This document shows positions 33,913 to 42,357 of a stretch of DNA of 64,000 nt, piece by piece. This DNA is from Ruminococcus albus AD2013. GTDB lineage: Bacteria > Bacillota > Clostridia > Oscillospirales > Ruminococcaceae. Location: positions 3,162,001 to 3,226,000 of the forward strand of contig NZ_JAGS01000001.1 of NCBI RefSeq assembly GCF_000526775.1, in the 5' to 3' direction. The position numbers were made by a program, and so were the translations under genes. Position 1 is the first letter of the stretch; each line of letters begins with the position of its first letter. A model generated the notes under the pieces. That model was not told the origin of the DNA. It saw nothing but the letters and a program-made list of their open reading frames with translations, and made no database searches.

Positions 33913-33923
33913 TATGTTATATT
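33895..33923 (+). promoter_or_regulatory. Promoter of the GH51 gene, overlapping the divergent promoter
   Basis: TTGAAT (33895-33900), 17 bases, TATATT (33918-33923). The -35 box lies within the spacer of the divergent regulator promoter, so the two cannot be occupied at once, which suits reciprocal control by the AraC protein. Confidence 0.65.
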
Positions 33924-33995
33924 GTAATTACTGTGAAACGCAGCGCGGACGTTCGCGCAATTTACTTAATTCTAAGTTACAGGAGGTATACCGAT

Positions 33996-35474
33996 ATGAA
34001 AAATTTTAAGATGCTTGTTAACGCCAATGACAAAACAGGCCACATCAACCGCGAGATATACGGACATTTCTCCGAACATCTCGGCAGATGTATATACGGC
34101 GGTATCTACGTGGGCGAGGATTCATCAATACCCAATATCCACGGTATCAGAAAAGACGTTATTGAAGCGTTCAAGCAGATTAAGATGCCTGTACTCCGTT
34201 GGCCGGGCGGATGCTTTGCCGATGAATACCACTGGAAAGACGGCATAGGCGATAAGTCTACCCGTAAAAAGATGGTAAACACTAACTGGGGCGGCGTTGT
34301 TGAGGATAACAGCTTCGGTACCCACGAGTTCATGGAACTCTGCGAACTGGTAGGCTGTGAGCCCTATATCGCAGGCAACGTAGGCAGCGGCACCGTTCAG
34401 GAAATGGCTGAATGGATAGAGTATATGACTTTTGACGGTATATCTCCCATGTCAGAACTGAGAAAGAAGAATGGCAGAGAGAAGCCCTGGAAGCTGAAAT
34501 ATTTCGGCATAGGCAACGAGAACTGGGGCTGCGGCGGAAATATGCGCCCCGAATATTACCTCGACCAGTACAGACAGTACCAGAGCTACTGCAAAAATTA
34601 CAGCGGCAACGAGCTCTTCAAGGTAGCCTGCGGTCCCGGAGGCGGCGGAGAGGATTGGTACAACTGGACACAGGTGCTGATGAAGAACCTCAATCCCGAC
34701 CAGGCACAGGGCATATCCTTCCACGCATACAACGTTCCCAACTGGGTAGACAAGGGCTCTTCCACAGAGTTTGATGCCAACGATTACTATACCATACTCA
34801 ACCTCGCTAACTACGTTGACGTTATGCTGACCAGACATACCGAGATAATGAACCGCTACGACCCCGATAACAAGATAGGTCTTATCATGGACGAGTGGGG
34901 CAACTGGTTCAATGTTGAACCCGGCACAAATCCCGGATTCCTTTATCAGCAGAACACTATGCGTGATGCTATCGTTGCAGCTATGCAGCTGAATATCTTC
35001 AACCGTCACTGCAAGCGCGTTATTATGGCTAATATCGCTCAGGTTGTCAACGTTCTTCAGGCTATAATCCTCACTGAGGGCGAAAAGCTTGTCAAGACTC
35101 CTACATACCACGTTTTCGATATGTTCAAGGCTCATCAGGATGCTGAGTGCGTATACTGCCATACCGATAACGAGAACTGCTGCGGTGGCAAGAGCGTTCC
35201 TATGATATCTTCTTCCGCTTCCGTAAAGGACGGCGTTATGACTATAACTCTCGCAAACTGCTCCATTGACGACGATGCCGAGCTCAGCTGCGATATCTGT
35301 AATTTCGACGCTAAGGAAGTTAAGGCACATATCCTCACCGAGGACGTTCATGCCTGCAATACTTTCGATGATCCCGAGAAAGTCGCTATCAGGCCTCACG
35401 ATGTCAAGCTTGAAAACAGCAAGCTGACCGTTAAGCTTCCTGCTTGCTCGGTAGTCGAGATCACTCTTAATTAA
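33996..35474 (+). CDS. Alpha-L-arabinofuranosidase, GH51 (intracellular)
   Basis: A 492-residue enzyme without signal peptide that removes terminal arabinofuranose from arabino-oligosaccharides in the cytoplasm. Landmarks: INREIYGHFSEHLGRCIYGG (residues ~15-35), LRWPGGCFADEYHW, the acid/base site FGIGNENWGCGG (Glu ~172) and the nucleophile site IGLIMDEWGNW (Glu ~295). Length is normal for GH51. Start: AGGAGG (33981-33986) nine bases before ATG 33996. It fits uptake and use of hemicellulose fragments by a plant-fibre degrader. A 14-bp terminator hairpin follows. Confidence 0.95.
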   Translation: MKNFKMLVNANDKTGHINREIYGHFSEHLGRCIYGGIYVGEDSSIPNIHGIRKDVIEAFKQIKMPVLRWPGGCFADEYHWKDGIGDKSTRKKMVNTNWGGVVEDNSFGTHEFMELCELVGCEPYIAGNVGSGTVQEMAEWIEYMTFDGISPMSELRKKNGREKPWKLKYFGIGNENWGCGGNMRPEYYLDQYRQYQSYCKNYSGNELFKVACGPGGGGEDWYNWTQVLMKNLNPDQAQGISFHAYNVPNWVDKGSSTEFDANDYYTILNLANYVDVMLTRHTEIMNRYDPDNKIGLIMDEWGNWFNVEPGTNPGFLYQQNTMRDAIVAAMQLNIFNRHCKRVIMANIAQVVNVLQAIILTEGEKLVKTPTYHVFDMFKAHQDAECVYCHTDNENCCGGKSVPMISSSASVKDGVMTITLANCSIDDDAELSCDICNFDAKEVKAHILTEDVHACNTFDDPEKVAIRPHDVKLENSKLTVKLPACSVVEITLN

Positions 35475-35510
35475 CTGATTACACTCTATATAAACACATT
35501 CCAACCAAAC

Positions 35511-35542
35511 AAAGGCGCTTCCGCATCAGCGGAAGCGCCTTT
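35511..35542 (+). terminator. Terminator of the GH51 gene
   Basis: Perfect 14-bp stem AAAGGCGCTTCCGC / GCGGAAGCGCCTTT with loop ATCA. Confidence 0.85.
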
Positions 35543-35586
35543 GTTCTGTTCGGGAAACTTAGGTGAGGCAATAATTCTGCTGACGC

Positions 35587-35624
35587 AGAACGAGGGTGGA
35601 CTTTCGATAGTCCACCCTCGTTCT
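35587..35624. terminator. Terminator of the glycogen operon
   Basis: Perfect 16-bp stem AGAACGAGGGTGGACT / AGTCCACCCTCGTTCT, loop TTCGAT. It lies 32 bases beyond the glgA stop on the minus strand. Confidence 0.8.
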
Positions 35625-35655
35625 TTCAGCTGTACCATTTTGAGGTATTGCTGTT

Positions 35656-37068
35656 TTAATTGATATTTTCGTAGAGACGTATATACTCCCTGGCGGAGCG
35701 CTCCCAGCTGAAATCCTGCTTGAATGCGGTAGATACCAGGCGCTCCCAGCGCATTTTATCGTCGTAGTACGCTCTTGCGCGTACAGTGGCATCGAGCATA
35801 TCGTGAGCGTTGTAGCTCTTGAAAGTGAAGCCGTTGCCGTTTTCGCCGCCTGCATCGCGTATGGTATCGCGGAGACCGCCTGTTTCGCGGACTATCGGGA
35901 TAGTGCCGTATCTCAGGGCTATCATCTGGGCAAGTCCGCAGGGCTCACTCTGGGACGGCATGAGGAACATATCGGCACCTGCATATACCTTTCTTGAAAG
36001 CTCGGGGACGAATCCTAAACGGAGACCTACTCTGTCGGGATAGCGGTAGTGCATCTCGGTGAAGAAGTCTTCGTATATCTTTTCGCCCGAACCCAGTATT
36101 GCGAATTTATAGCCCAGGCTTATCATATCCTCAAAGACATACTTTATGAGGTCGAGACCCTTATGTGACACAAATCTGGTGACTATGCCGATGATGGGCT
36201 CTTTGCCCGATGCTATGCCGAGTTCGTCGCAAAGGGCTTTTTTACAGACAAGTTTGCCCAGTCTGTCGTTAAGGCTGTAGTTGCGGGCGAGGTTCTTGTC
36301 GGTGGCGGGGTCGTATATCGTCTGAGATATTCCGTTGAGTATACCGCTGAGTTTATACTGGTGGTGGACTAGTTCTCTGTCGAGAGAGTGGGAATACCAG
36401 GGGTCGAGTATCTCCCATGCGTAGCTTGGGGATACTGTTGTTACTCTGTCGCTGACCTCTATTGCGGCTTTCATGAAATTCACGTCGCCGTCATAGCTCA
36501 GCATATCGGTATGGTATAGTGGTATGCCCATGAGGTCGTTTATCAGTTCAAGACCGTACTGACCCTGATACTGGATATTGTGTATGGTAAATACTGTCTT
36601 TATATCCTCGTATCCCGGCTGATAGCGGTAGAAGATATCATAGTAAACGGGCACGAGTGCAGTCTGCCAGTCATTGGCGTTGATGACTTCGGGTTTGAAG
36701 TCGATGAATTTCAGCAGTTCGAGAACTGCACGGGAGAAGAATATATATCTTTCTGCATCATCGTAGAAGCCGTACATACCGTTTCTGGCGAAGTAGTATT
36801 CGTTATCCAGAAGATAGTAGGTAACGCCGTTCTCCACTCCCACGAACACACCGCAGTACTGATTGCGCCATGCTACGGGCACGGTGAAATTGGTGATGTA
36901 ATTCAGTCTGTCTCTGAGTTCCTGACGGATACTGCCGTAAAGGGGCAGTACAACGCGGCAGTCCTGTCCGAGTGCGTTTAGTGCGGCGGGCAGTGAGCCT
37001 GCAACATCTGCGAGTCCTCCCGATGCGGAGTAGGGAAGTCCCTCGCTGGCTGTATAGAGTATCTTCAT
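35656..37068 (-). CDS. glgA: Glycogen synthase (ADP-glucose, GT5)
   Basis: A 470-residue GT5 enzyme that extends alpha-1,4-glucan from ADP-glucose. Residues 1-30 hold SEGLPYSASGGLADVAGSLP; the usual Lys of the KxGGLxDV loop is replaced by Ala/Ser here. Further signatures: INANDWQTALVPVY, KTVFTIHNIQYQG, FVSHKGLDLIKY and the acceptor/ADP site MPSQSEPCGLAQMIALRYGTIPIVRETGGLRDTI. Start: AAAAGGAGGG before ATG 37068; an upstream in-frame ATG at 37107 has no ribosome site. It is the last gene of the glycogen group glgB-glgC-glgD-unknown-glgA. Confidence 0.95.
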   Translation of the reverse strand: MKILYTASEGLPYSASGGLADVAGSLPAALNALGQDCRVVLPLYGSIRQELRDRLNYITNFTVPVAWRNQYCGVFVGVENGVTYYLLDNEYYFARNGMYGFYDDAERYIFFSRAVLELLKFIDFKPEVINANDWQTALVPVYYDIFYRYQPGYEDIKTVFTIHNIQYQGQYGLELINDLMGIPLYHTDMLSYDGDVNFMKAAIEVSDRVTTVSPSYAWEILDPWYSHSLDRELVHHQYKLSGILNGISQTIYDPATDKNLARNYSLNDRLGKLVCKKALCDELGIASGKEPIIGIVTRFVSHKGLDLIKYVFEDMISLGYKFAILGSGEKIYEDFFTEMHYRYPDRVGLRLGFVPELSRKVYAGADMFLMPSQSEPCGLAQMIALRYGTIPIVRETGGLRDTIRDAGGENGNGFTFKSYNAHDMLDATVRARAYYDDKMRWERLVSTAFKQDFSWERSAREYIRLYENIN

Positions 37069-37134
37069 AGTATCACCCTCCTTTTGCGTAATTGATAGGT
37101 CGGTCATAGTTGGTGGGGTCTGCCGGGGCAGCCG

Positions 37135-37641
37135 TTACAATTGATATTTCTTTGAAAAATCATCAAACATATCTGAAAATTCAGCTTTCTTTTCTTCGGG
37201 CATATTATTATACGAATCTATGATAAGCTTTTGGAAAGCAGTGGGAAAGGAATTTGTCTGATAGTTATACATACTTAAAAGTATTGTTTCTATCAGGCTG
37301 TATCCCATTGTTGTTTTCCTTTGGTTCATCAGCGTGACCGTTTGGGCATCATTAAAGTCATAGCAAGTGTCCCATACACAAGCCTGAAGAAAATGGTCTC
37401 CTTTATCATTTATAAGGATATCCATGCCTGTATCAAAAGCTTTTGAAGATGACCGCTCCATGAGTTCATTTAATGCATAAGGAACTTCATCGATATATAC
37501 CATATCATCTATGATCTCAACAAGCTCATCATCAGATGAACGTTTCATAAGTTCTTTGAAGGCTTCGCCCATTTTAACGTAATCTTCCGTTCTTTCAATA
37601 ATATCATACAGCTGATCGTTTGAATAATTCTTCAGTTCCAT
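37135..37641 (-). CDS. Unknown acidic helical protein in the glycogen group
   Basis: A 168-residue protein of unknown function, predicted all-helical and acidic (DELVEIIDDMVYIDEVPYAL...). Segments such as GEAFKELMKRSSDDELVEI and ALNELMERSSSKAF look like two HEAT-like helical repeats. It lies between the glgD terminator and glgA, is more AT-rich than both, and no glycogen-related family is known to me with this sequence. It could be a late insertion or a regulator of the synthase. The start has weak ribosome-site sequence (GAGCGAAAT). Confidence 0.6.
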   Translation of the reverse strand: MELKNYSNDQLYDIIERTEDYVKMGEAFKELMKRSSDDELVEIIDDMVYIDEVPYALNELMERSSSKAFDTGMDILINDKGDHFLQACVWDTCYDFNDAQTVTLMNQRKTTMGYSLIETILLSMYNYQTNSFPTAFQKLIIDSYNNMPEEKKAEFSDMFDDFSKKYQL

Positions 37642-37716
37642 ATTTCGCTCATTTGTAAAAGTTAGTATTTATGCTGTGAAACAGGTGCGTTTTCTCCCAC
37701 AGACCATGTTTTATTA

Positions 37717-37753
37717 TCGAAAACGCACGGCACCGACCGACGGCGCCGTGCGG
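37717..37753 (-). terminator. Terminator after glgD
   Basis: On the minus strand CGCACGGCGCC / GGTGCCGTGCG with a 7-base loop and then TTTTCG. It would separate glgBCD from the unknown gene and glgA or only weaken read-through. Confidence 0.65.
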
Positions 37754-37763
37754 CTGATTTTTA

Positions 37764-38891
37764 TTATACTGTAGCGCCCTTGGATACGTACATCTGGTAA
37801 TCCGCGGTGCTTGTGAGAACGTGCTTGGGAGCAACGGTTACGTCCTTATCGGTGATGACGTAGTTCATCTGTGCGCCGTCGCCTACAACAGTACCCTGTC
37901 CGAGGATGCAGTTCTTGATCTTTGCGCCCTTGCCGACTTTTACACCTCTGAACAGCACACAGTTCTCAACTTCGCCCTCGATTATGCAGCCGTCTGCAAC
38001 AAGAGAGTTCTTGACGATACTGTCGAGATCGTACTTAGCAGGTGCGTTGTCGCTTACCTTGGTATAGATGGATCTCTTGGGAACGAAGAGCTTTCTTGCG
38101 TTCTCGGGATCGAGGATATCCATATTTGCCTTGAAGTATGTATCGGTGGAATTGAGCTTGCTGAAATAGTACTTGTATTCATAAGCCATTATTTTCAGCT
38201 CATTGCATCTTTCCTGAAGGATATCTTTCTCGAAGGAAACTTTGCCCCTTGCGATGGAGTCCTTTATCATATCTACTATGAATTCCATGCTCATGACGAA
38301 CATATTCAGGCTGCAGGTGCAGGTGCCGCTGAGTTCGGGCTGGATGAGCACGCTGGTTACCTGACCTTCGTCATTTGTGTTCAGTACGGTGGCGGTCTTC
38401 AGGTCTTCCGAGGTATATGGTCCTGTGTGTGACACTACGGTTATATCGGCACCAGTCTCGATATGCTTTGCAACTATCGGCTTGTAGTCGATATTTGTGA
38501 TAACGTCACAATCTGTCAGTACCACATACTTTGCGGCAGAATGTGTGATGAAATTCATCGCGCCGTAGATTGCTTCGATCCTGCCCCTGTAAAGTGTGCT
38601 TTCAACATTGCCGAAAGGAGGAAGTATATAAAGTCCGCCTTTCTTTCTTGCGAGATCCCATTCTCTTGCGCTTCCAAGGTGATCCATAAGAGACTGATAA
38701 TTGCTCTTTGTGATCACACCTACCTCGGAAATACCGCTGTTTACCATATTTGAGAGGGGAAAATCTATCAGGCGGTATCTTCCGCCGAACATTACAGAAC
38801 CCATAGTTCTGTTCTTTGTCATATCACCGAGAGTCGTGTCGTGCATATTTGCGAAAACAAGACCCAGTACATTACCCATGTTAACTTCCAT
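37764..38891 (-). CDS. glgD: Glucose-1-phosphate adenylyltransferase subunit GlgD
   Basis: A 375-residue ADP-glucose pyrophosphorylase-like subunit: the N-terminal nucleotidyl transferase fold (GGRYRLIDFPLSNMVNSGI) and a C-terminal left-handed beta-helix (GVKVGKGAKIKNCILGQGT). In Firmicutes GlgD pairs with GlgC and raises its activity. The GGXGXRL-type loop is missing here (VFANMHDTTLGDMTKNR), as is usual for GlgD, so it is probably non-catalytic. AAGGAG is ten bases before the ATG; an ATG 12 bases further is possible. It follows glgC by 18 bases. Confidence 0.94.
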   Translation of the reverse strand: MEVNMGNVLGLVFANMHDTTLGDMTKNRTMGSVMFGGRYRLIDFPLSNMVNSGISEVGVITKSNYQSLMDHLGSAREWDLARKKGGLYILPPFGNVESTLYRGRIEAIYGAMNFITHSAAKYVVLTDCDVITNIDYKPIVAKHIETGADITVVSHTGPYTSEDLKTATVLNTNDEGQVTSVLIQPELSGTCTCSLNMFVMSMEFIVDMIKDSIARGKVSFEKDILQERCNELKIMAYEYKYYFSKLNSTDTYFKANMDILDPENARKLFVPKRSIYTKVSDNAPAKYDLDSIVKNSLVADGCIIEGEVENCVLFRGVKVGKGAKIKNCILGQGTVVGDGAQMNYVITDKDVTVAPKHVLTSTADYQMYVSKGATV

Positions 38892-38909
38892 TTTACCCGG
38901 TCTCCTTTC

Positions 38910-40112
38910 TTACATATCTTCGTAGATTATCGCCTTTGGCACAACGTTGGCTCCATCGGATATTTTCAGGTTATGACCAACTACAGCAACGCCCCAGCTG
39001 TCCTTGTCCTCGATGGTCTCTGGTCTTGCACCTATCTGGCAGTTTTCGCCGATGACTGAGTTTTCACCTACGATGGCATACTCTACCTTAGCGCCTTTCT
39101 TGACTACTGCGCCGGGCATGAGGATAGAGTCATATATAACAGCGCCCTCTTCAACGATAACACCGTCGGATATCATTGAGAATTCTACAGAGCCGTCTAT
39201 GACACATCCCTCTGTTACCATGCAGTTCTGTATCTGGGCATTCTTGCCGATACTCTGGGGAGGGAATATCGGGTTTCTGGAATAGATCTTCCAGTTGGGA
39301 TCGTAGAGATCTATGGGGATATTGGGATTTATAAGATCCATATTAGCTTCCCAGAGGGACTCGATGGTTCCGACGTCCTTCCAGTAGCCGTCAAAGCGGT
39401 AAGCTACCAGCTTTTCGCCTGCTTCTCTCATATCGGGTATGATATTCTTTCCGAAGTCCTTGGAAGCGGTCTCGTCCTTTTCGTTGGCGATGAGGTAAGC
39501 TCTCAGCTTCTCCCATGTGAATATGTATATACCCATTGAAGCCAGTGTAGATCTGGGGTTCTTGGGCTTTTCTTCAAAGTCGATGATATTATCTTCTTCA
39601 TCGGTTATCATTATGCCGAAACGGCTTGCTTCGTGCTTGGGAACATCGAGAACAGCTATAGTGGCAGCTGCGCCCTTTTTCTTGTGGAATTCCAGCATCT
39701 TGTTGTAGTCCATCTTGTAGATATGGTCGCCAGAAAGCACTACAACGTACTCGGGGTCATATCTGTCGATGAAGCCGATATTCTGATAGATAGCATTTGC
39801 AGTGCCCGAATACCAGTCAGCACCCGTAGCCTTCTGATAAGGAGGCAGTACATGAACGCCGCCGTGAACACGGTCGAGGTCCCATGGCTGACCGTTGCCT
39901 ATGTACTCGTTGAGTACCAGAGGCTGATACTGTGTGAGGACACCTACTGTGTCTATACCTGAATTTATGCAGTTAGACAGAGGAAAGTCGATAATACGAT
40001 ACTTTGCGCCGAAAGGCACTGCGGGCTTTGCAACATCCTGGGTCAGGGCGTAAAGTCTGCTGCCCTGGCCGCCTGCCAGAAGCATAGCCACACATTCTTT
40101 TTTGTTGAACAT
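38910..40112 (-). CDS. glgC: Glucose-1-phosphate adenylyltransferase (catalytic)
   Basis: A 400-residue enzyme making ADP-glucose from glucose-1-phosphate and ATP, the committed step of glycogen synthesis. The catalytic loop MLLAGGQGSRLYALT is intact (residues ~10-24), with KYRIIDFPLSNCINSGIDTVG, the VVLSGDHIYKMDY metal site and a C-terminal beta-helix (EGAVIYDSILMPGAVVKKG). It is followed 18 bases later by glgD and preceded by glgB. Confidence 0.97.
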   Translation of the reverse strand: MFNKKECVAMLLAGGQGSRLYALTQDVAKPAVPFGAKYRIIDFPLSNCINSGIDTVGVLTQYQPLVLNEYIGNGQPWDLDRVHGGVHVLPPYQKATGADWYSGTANAIYQNIGFIDRYDPEYVVVLSGDHIYKMDYNKMLEFHKKKGAAATIAVLDVPKHEASRFGIMITDEEDNIIDFEEKPKNPRSTLASMGIYIFTWEKLRAYLIANEKDETASKDFGKNIIPDMREAGEKLVAYRFDGYWKDVGTIESLWEANMDLINPNIPIDLYDPNWKIYSRNPIFPPQSIGKNAQIQNCMVTEGCVIDGSVEFSMISDGVIVEEGAVIYDSILMPGAVVKKGAKVEYAIVGENSVIGENCQIGARPETIEDKDSWGVAVVGHNLKISDGANVVPKAIIYEDM

Positions 40113-40190
40113 AAATTTTCACCCACCATATTAATTATTTTTCTATTGATATCTGCCCGCTGTGATGATGGCGGGACAGCTGTATGCCTG

Positions 40191-42155
40191 TTAGTTTTCT
40201 TTAGCTGATTTTTTCTTATCTGAGTTGTGTTCTGCCTTTTTGACAGCCGCTTTTTTCTTTTCGCCGTCCTTCTTAACTTCAAAGTACAGGCAGGCAAAAG
40301 GCGGTATATCTATGCATACCGACTGTTCAAAGCCGTGCATGGGAACGTCCTGCGATTTGACAGTACCGTTGGTCATAGGTGCGCCGTCGGGGGAGGCGGA
40401 GTTGAATACCTCGGTATACTTGCCCTTATACGGCACGCCGAAGCAGTAGCTCTTTCTCTCAACGGGGACGAAGTTGCAGAGAACGATGACTTCGTTTGCC
40501 TCCGCATCAAATCTGCGGAATATGATTATGCTTTGTCTGAAATCGTCATTGGCTATCCAGCTGAAGCCAGACCAGTCGAAGTCCTTCTGCCAGAACTGGG
40601 GATGGTCGAGATAGAAGCGGTTGAGACGTTTTGAGAAAGCATGATAATTGCGGTGGTTCTCGTATTCGTCTACAAGGAACCATTCAAGACCGTTCTCATA
40701 GTCCCACTCTCTGAACTGGGCAAACTCTGTGCCCATGAACATCAGCTTTTTGCCGGGGTGAGCCATCATATATGCATTGAACAGCTTGCACTGCTCGAAC
40801 TTTTTGTCAACATCTCCGCCGTACATCTTGTTTACCAGTGAAGCTTTGCCGTGTACTACTTCATCGTGGGATATAGGCAGTACGAAATTCTCCGAGAATG
40901 CATAGAAGAAGGAGAACGTCAGCATATCGTGATGGAATGCCCTGTCTATGGGGTCGTAGCTCATATATTTGAGCATATCGTTCATCCAGCCCATGTTCCA
41001 TTTGAAGTTGAAGCCCAGACCGCCGTCGGTGACGGGCTTGGTTACCATCGGCCATGCGGTGGATTCTTCGGCTATCATCAGTGCTGTGGGGCATCTGGAG
41101 AAAACTGCTGTATTGAGGTCGCGCAGGAACTGCACAGCTTCAAGGTTTTCATGTCCGCCGTATATATTGGGTGTCCATTCGCCGTCACGTCTGTCATAAT
41201 CGAGGTACAGCATCGAAGCCACTGCGTCAACGCGGAGACCATCGATATGGTACTGTTCTATCCAGTAAAGTGCGTTGGAGATGAGGAAGCTCTTGACTTC
41301 GCCTCTGCCGTAGTCGAATACTCTTGTGCCCCATGCGAGATGGTCGCGCTTTTTGGGGTCGGCGTACTCATAGCTCGCACCGCCGTCAAATTCAAACAGA
41401 CCTGCTTCGTCGCGGGGGAAATGTGCGGGTACCCAGTCGAGGATAACGGATATACCTGCCTGATGGAAGAGGTCTATCATCGCCATGAACTCGTGAGGAG
41501 TGCCGAAACGTGAGGTAGGTGCATAGTAGCCTATGCCCTGATAACCCCAGGAACCGTCAAAGGGAAATTCTGCCAGGGGCATGAATTCGATATGGGTATA
41601 GCCCATATCCTTGAGGTAAGGTATTATCGTATTTGCGAATTTGGTGTAGGAATAGTATACTCCGTCATCGCAGGACTTCCACGAATTCAGGTGAACCTCA
41701 TATATATTCATGGGGCAGTTGTAAACGTCTTTGGTCTTGCGTTCTTCCTGCCACTTATCGTCTTTCCATTTGTAGCCTTCGATATCGAATATCTTAGAAC
41801 CCGTCTGGGGCTTCAGCTCCATGTGTGTTCCGTAGGGGTCAGCCTTACAGCGGCGTTTGCCGTCACAGCCGACTATGGAGAATTTATATGTATCGTATGT
41901 CTTCAGACCGGGAATGAATACTTCCCAGACTTCGGATTTTTCGATCTGCTGCATAGGTGTGGCGTTATCGTCCCAGTTGTTGAAATCGCCGACCAGAGAA
42001 ACGGCGCGAGCCTTGGCAGCCCATACTCTGAAATAATAACCGTCATTCCCGTCTTTTGTGCCTTTATGGCAGCCGAGAAAACGGTAAGTCTCGTAGTTGG
42101 TACCGTTATGGAAAAGGTATAGAGGTATCTCATATTCCTGAGGTATTTTATCCAT
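40191..42155 (-). CDS. glgB: 1,4-alpha-glucan branching enzyme (GH13)
   Basis: A 654-residue GH13 enzyme that introduces alpha-1,6 branches. CBM48 domain at ~35-125 (YYFRVWAAKARAVSLVGDFN), then the catalytic barrel: MGYTHIEFMPLAEFPFDGSW, HIDGLRVDAVASMLY (nucleophile Asp ~310), LMIAEESTAWP (acid/base Glu ~360) and LPISHDEVVHGK. A Lys/Ala-rich tail of ~30 residues is an extra. Start: AAAAGGAGGAAAG before ATG 42155; an in-frame ATG at 42206 lies close to the predicted transcript start and upstream of the ribosome site, so it is rejected. It is the first gene of the glycogen group. Confidence 0.96.
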   Translation of the reverse strand: MDKIPQEYEIPLYLFHNGTNYETYRFLGCHKGTKDGNDGYYFRVWAAKARAVSLVGDFNNWDDNATPMQQIEKSEVWEVFIPGLKTYDTYKFSIVGCDGKRRCKADPYGTHMELKPQTGSKIFDIEGYKWKDDKWQEERKTKDVYNCPMNIYEVHLNSWKSCDDGVYYSYTKFANTIIPYLKDMGYTHIEFMPLAEFPFDGSWGYQGIGYYAPTSRFGTPHEFMAMIDLFHQAGISVILDWVPAHFPRDEAGLFEFDGGASYEYADPKKRDHLAWGTRVFDYGRGEVKSFLISNALYWIEQYHIDGLRVDAVASMLYLDYDRRDGEWTPNIYGGHENLEAVQFLRDLNTAVFSRCPTALMIAEESTAWPMVTKPVTDGGLGFNFKWNMGWMNDMLKYMSYDPIDRAFHHDMLTFSFFYAFSENFVLPISHDEVVHGKASLVNKMYGGDVDKKFEQCKLFNAYMMAHPGKKLMFMGTEFAQFREWDYENGLEWFLVDEYENHRNYHAFSKRLNRFYLDHPQFWQKDFDWSGFSWIANDDFRQSIIIFRRFDAEANEVIVLCNFVPVERKSYCFGVPYKGKYTEVFNSASPDGAPMTNGTVKSQDVPMHGFEQSVCIDIPPFACLYFEVKKDGEKKKAAVKKAEHNSDKKKSAKEN

Positions 42156-42208
42156 GAAAACTCTTTCCTCCTTTTTAACAAGGCATAGCGATGCCTTTTT
42201 ATACATCT

Positions 42209-42237
42209 ATTTTAACTCTTATTTAATATTTTTGCAA
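42209..42237 (-). promoter_or_regulatory. Promoter of the glycogen operon
   Basis: Minus strand TTGCAA (42237-42232), 17 bases, TAAAAT (42214-42209). The short leader contains an inverted repeat AAGGCAT/ATGCCTT at 42180-42197 just before the ribosome site. Confidence 0.65.
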
Positions 42238-42357
42238 GGGGTTTTGTAATTTTTTTCAAGTTCCTACATATTTTAACCAGCGGGTTTGTGCATATGGTAT
42301 ATGGTATTAATAAAAAATGTCGGATTTATACACTAAAAGATACAAATGTATACATAA

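Noticed and set aside
42156..42206. A 17-residue N-terminal extension of GlgB
   Set aside because: The strong ribosome site lies inside this stretch and the predicted transcript begins close to the upstream ATG.
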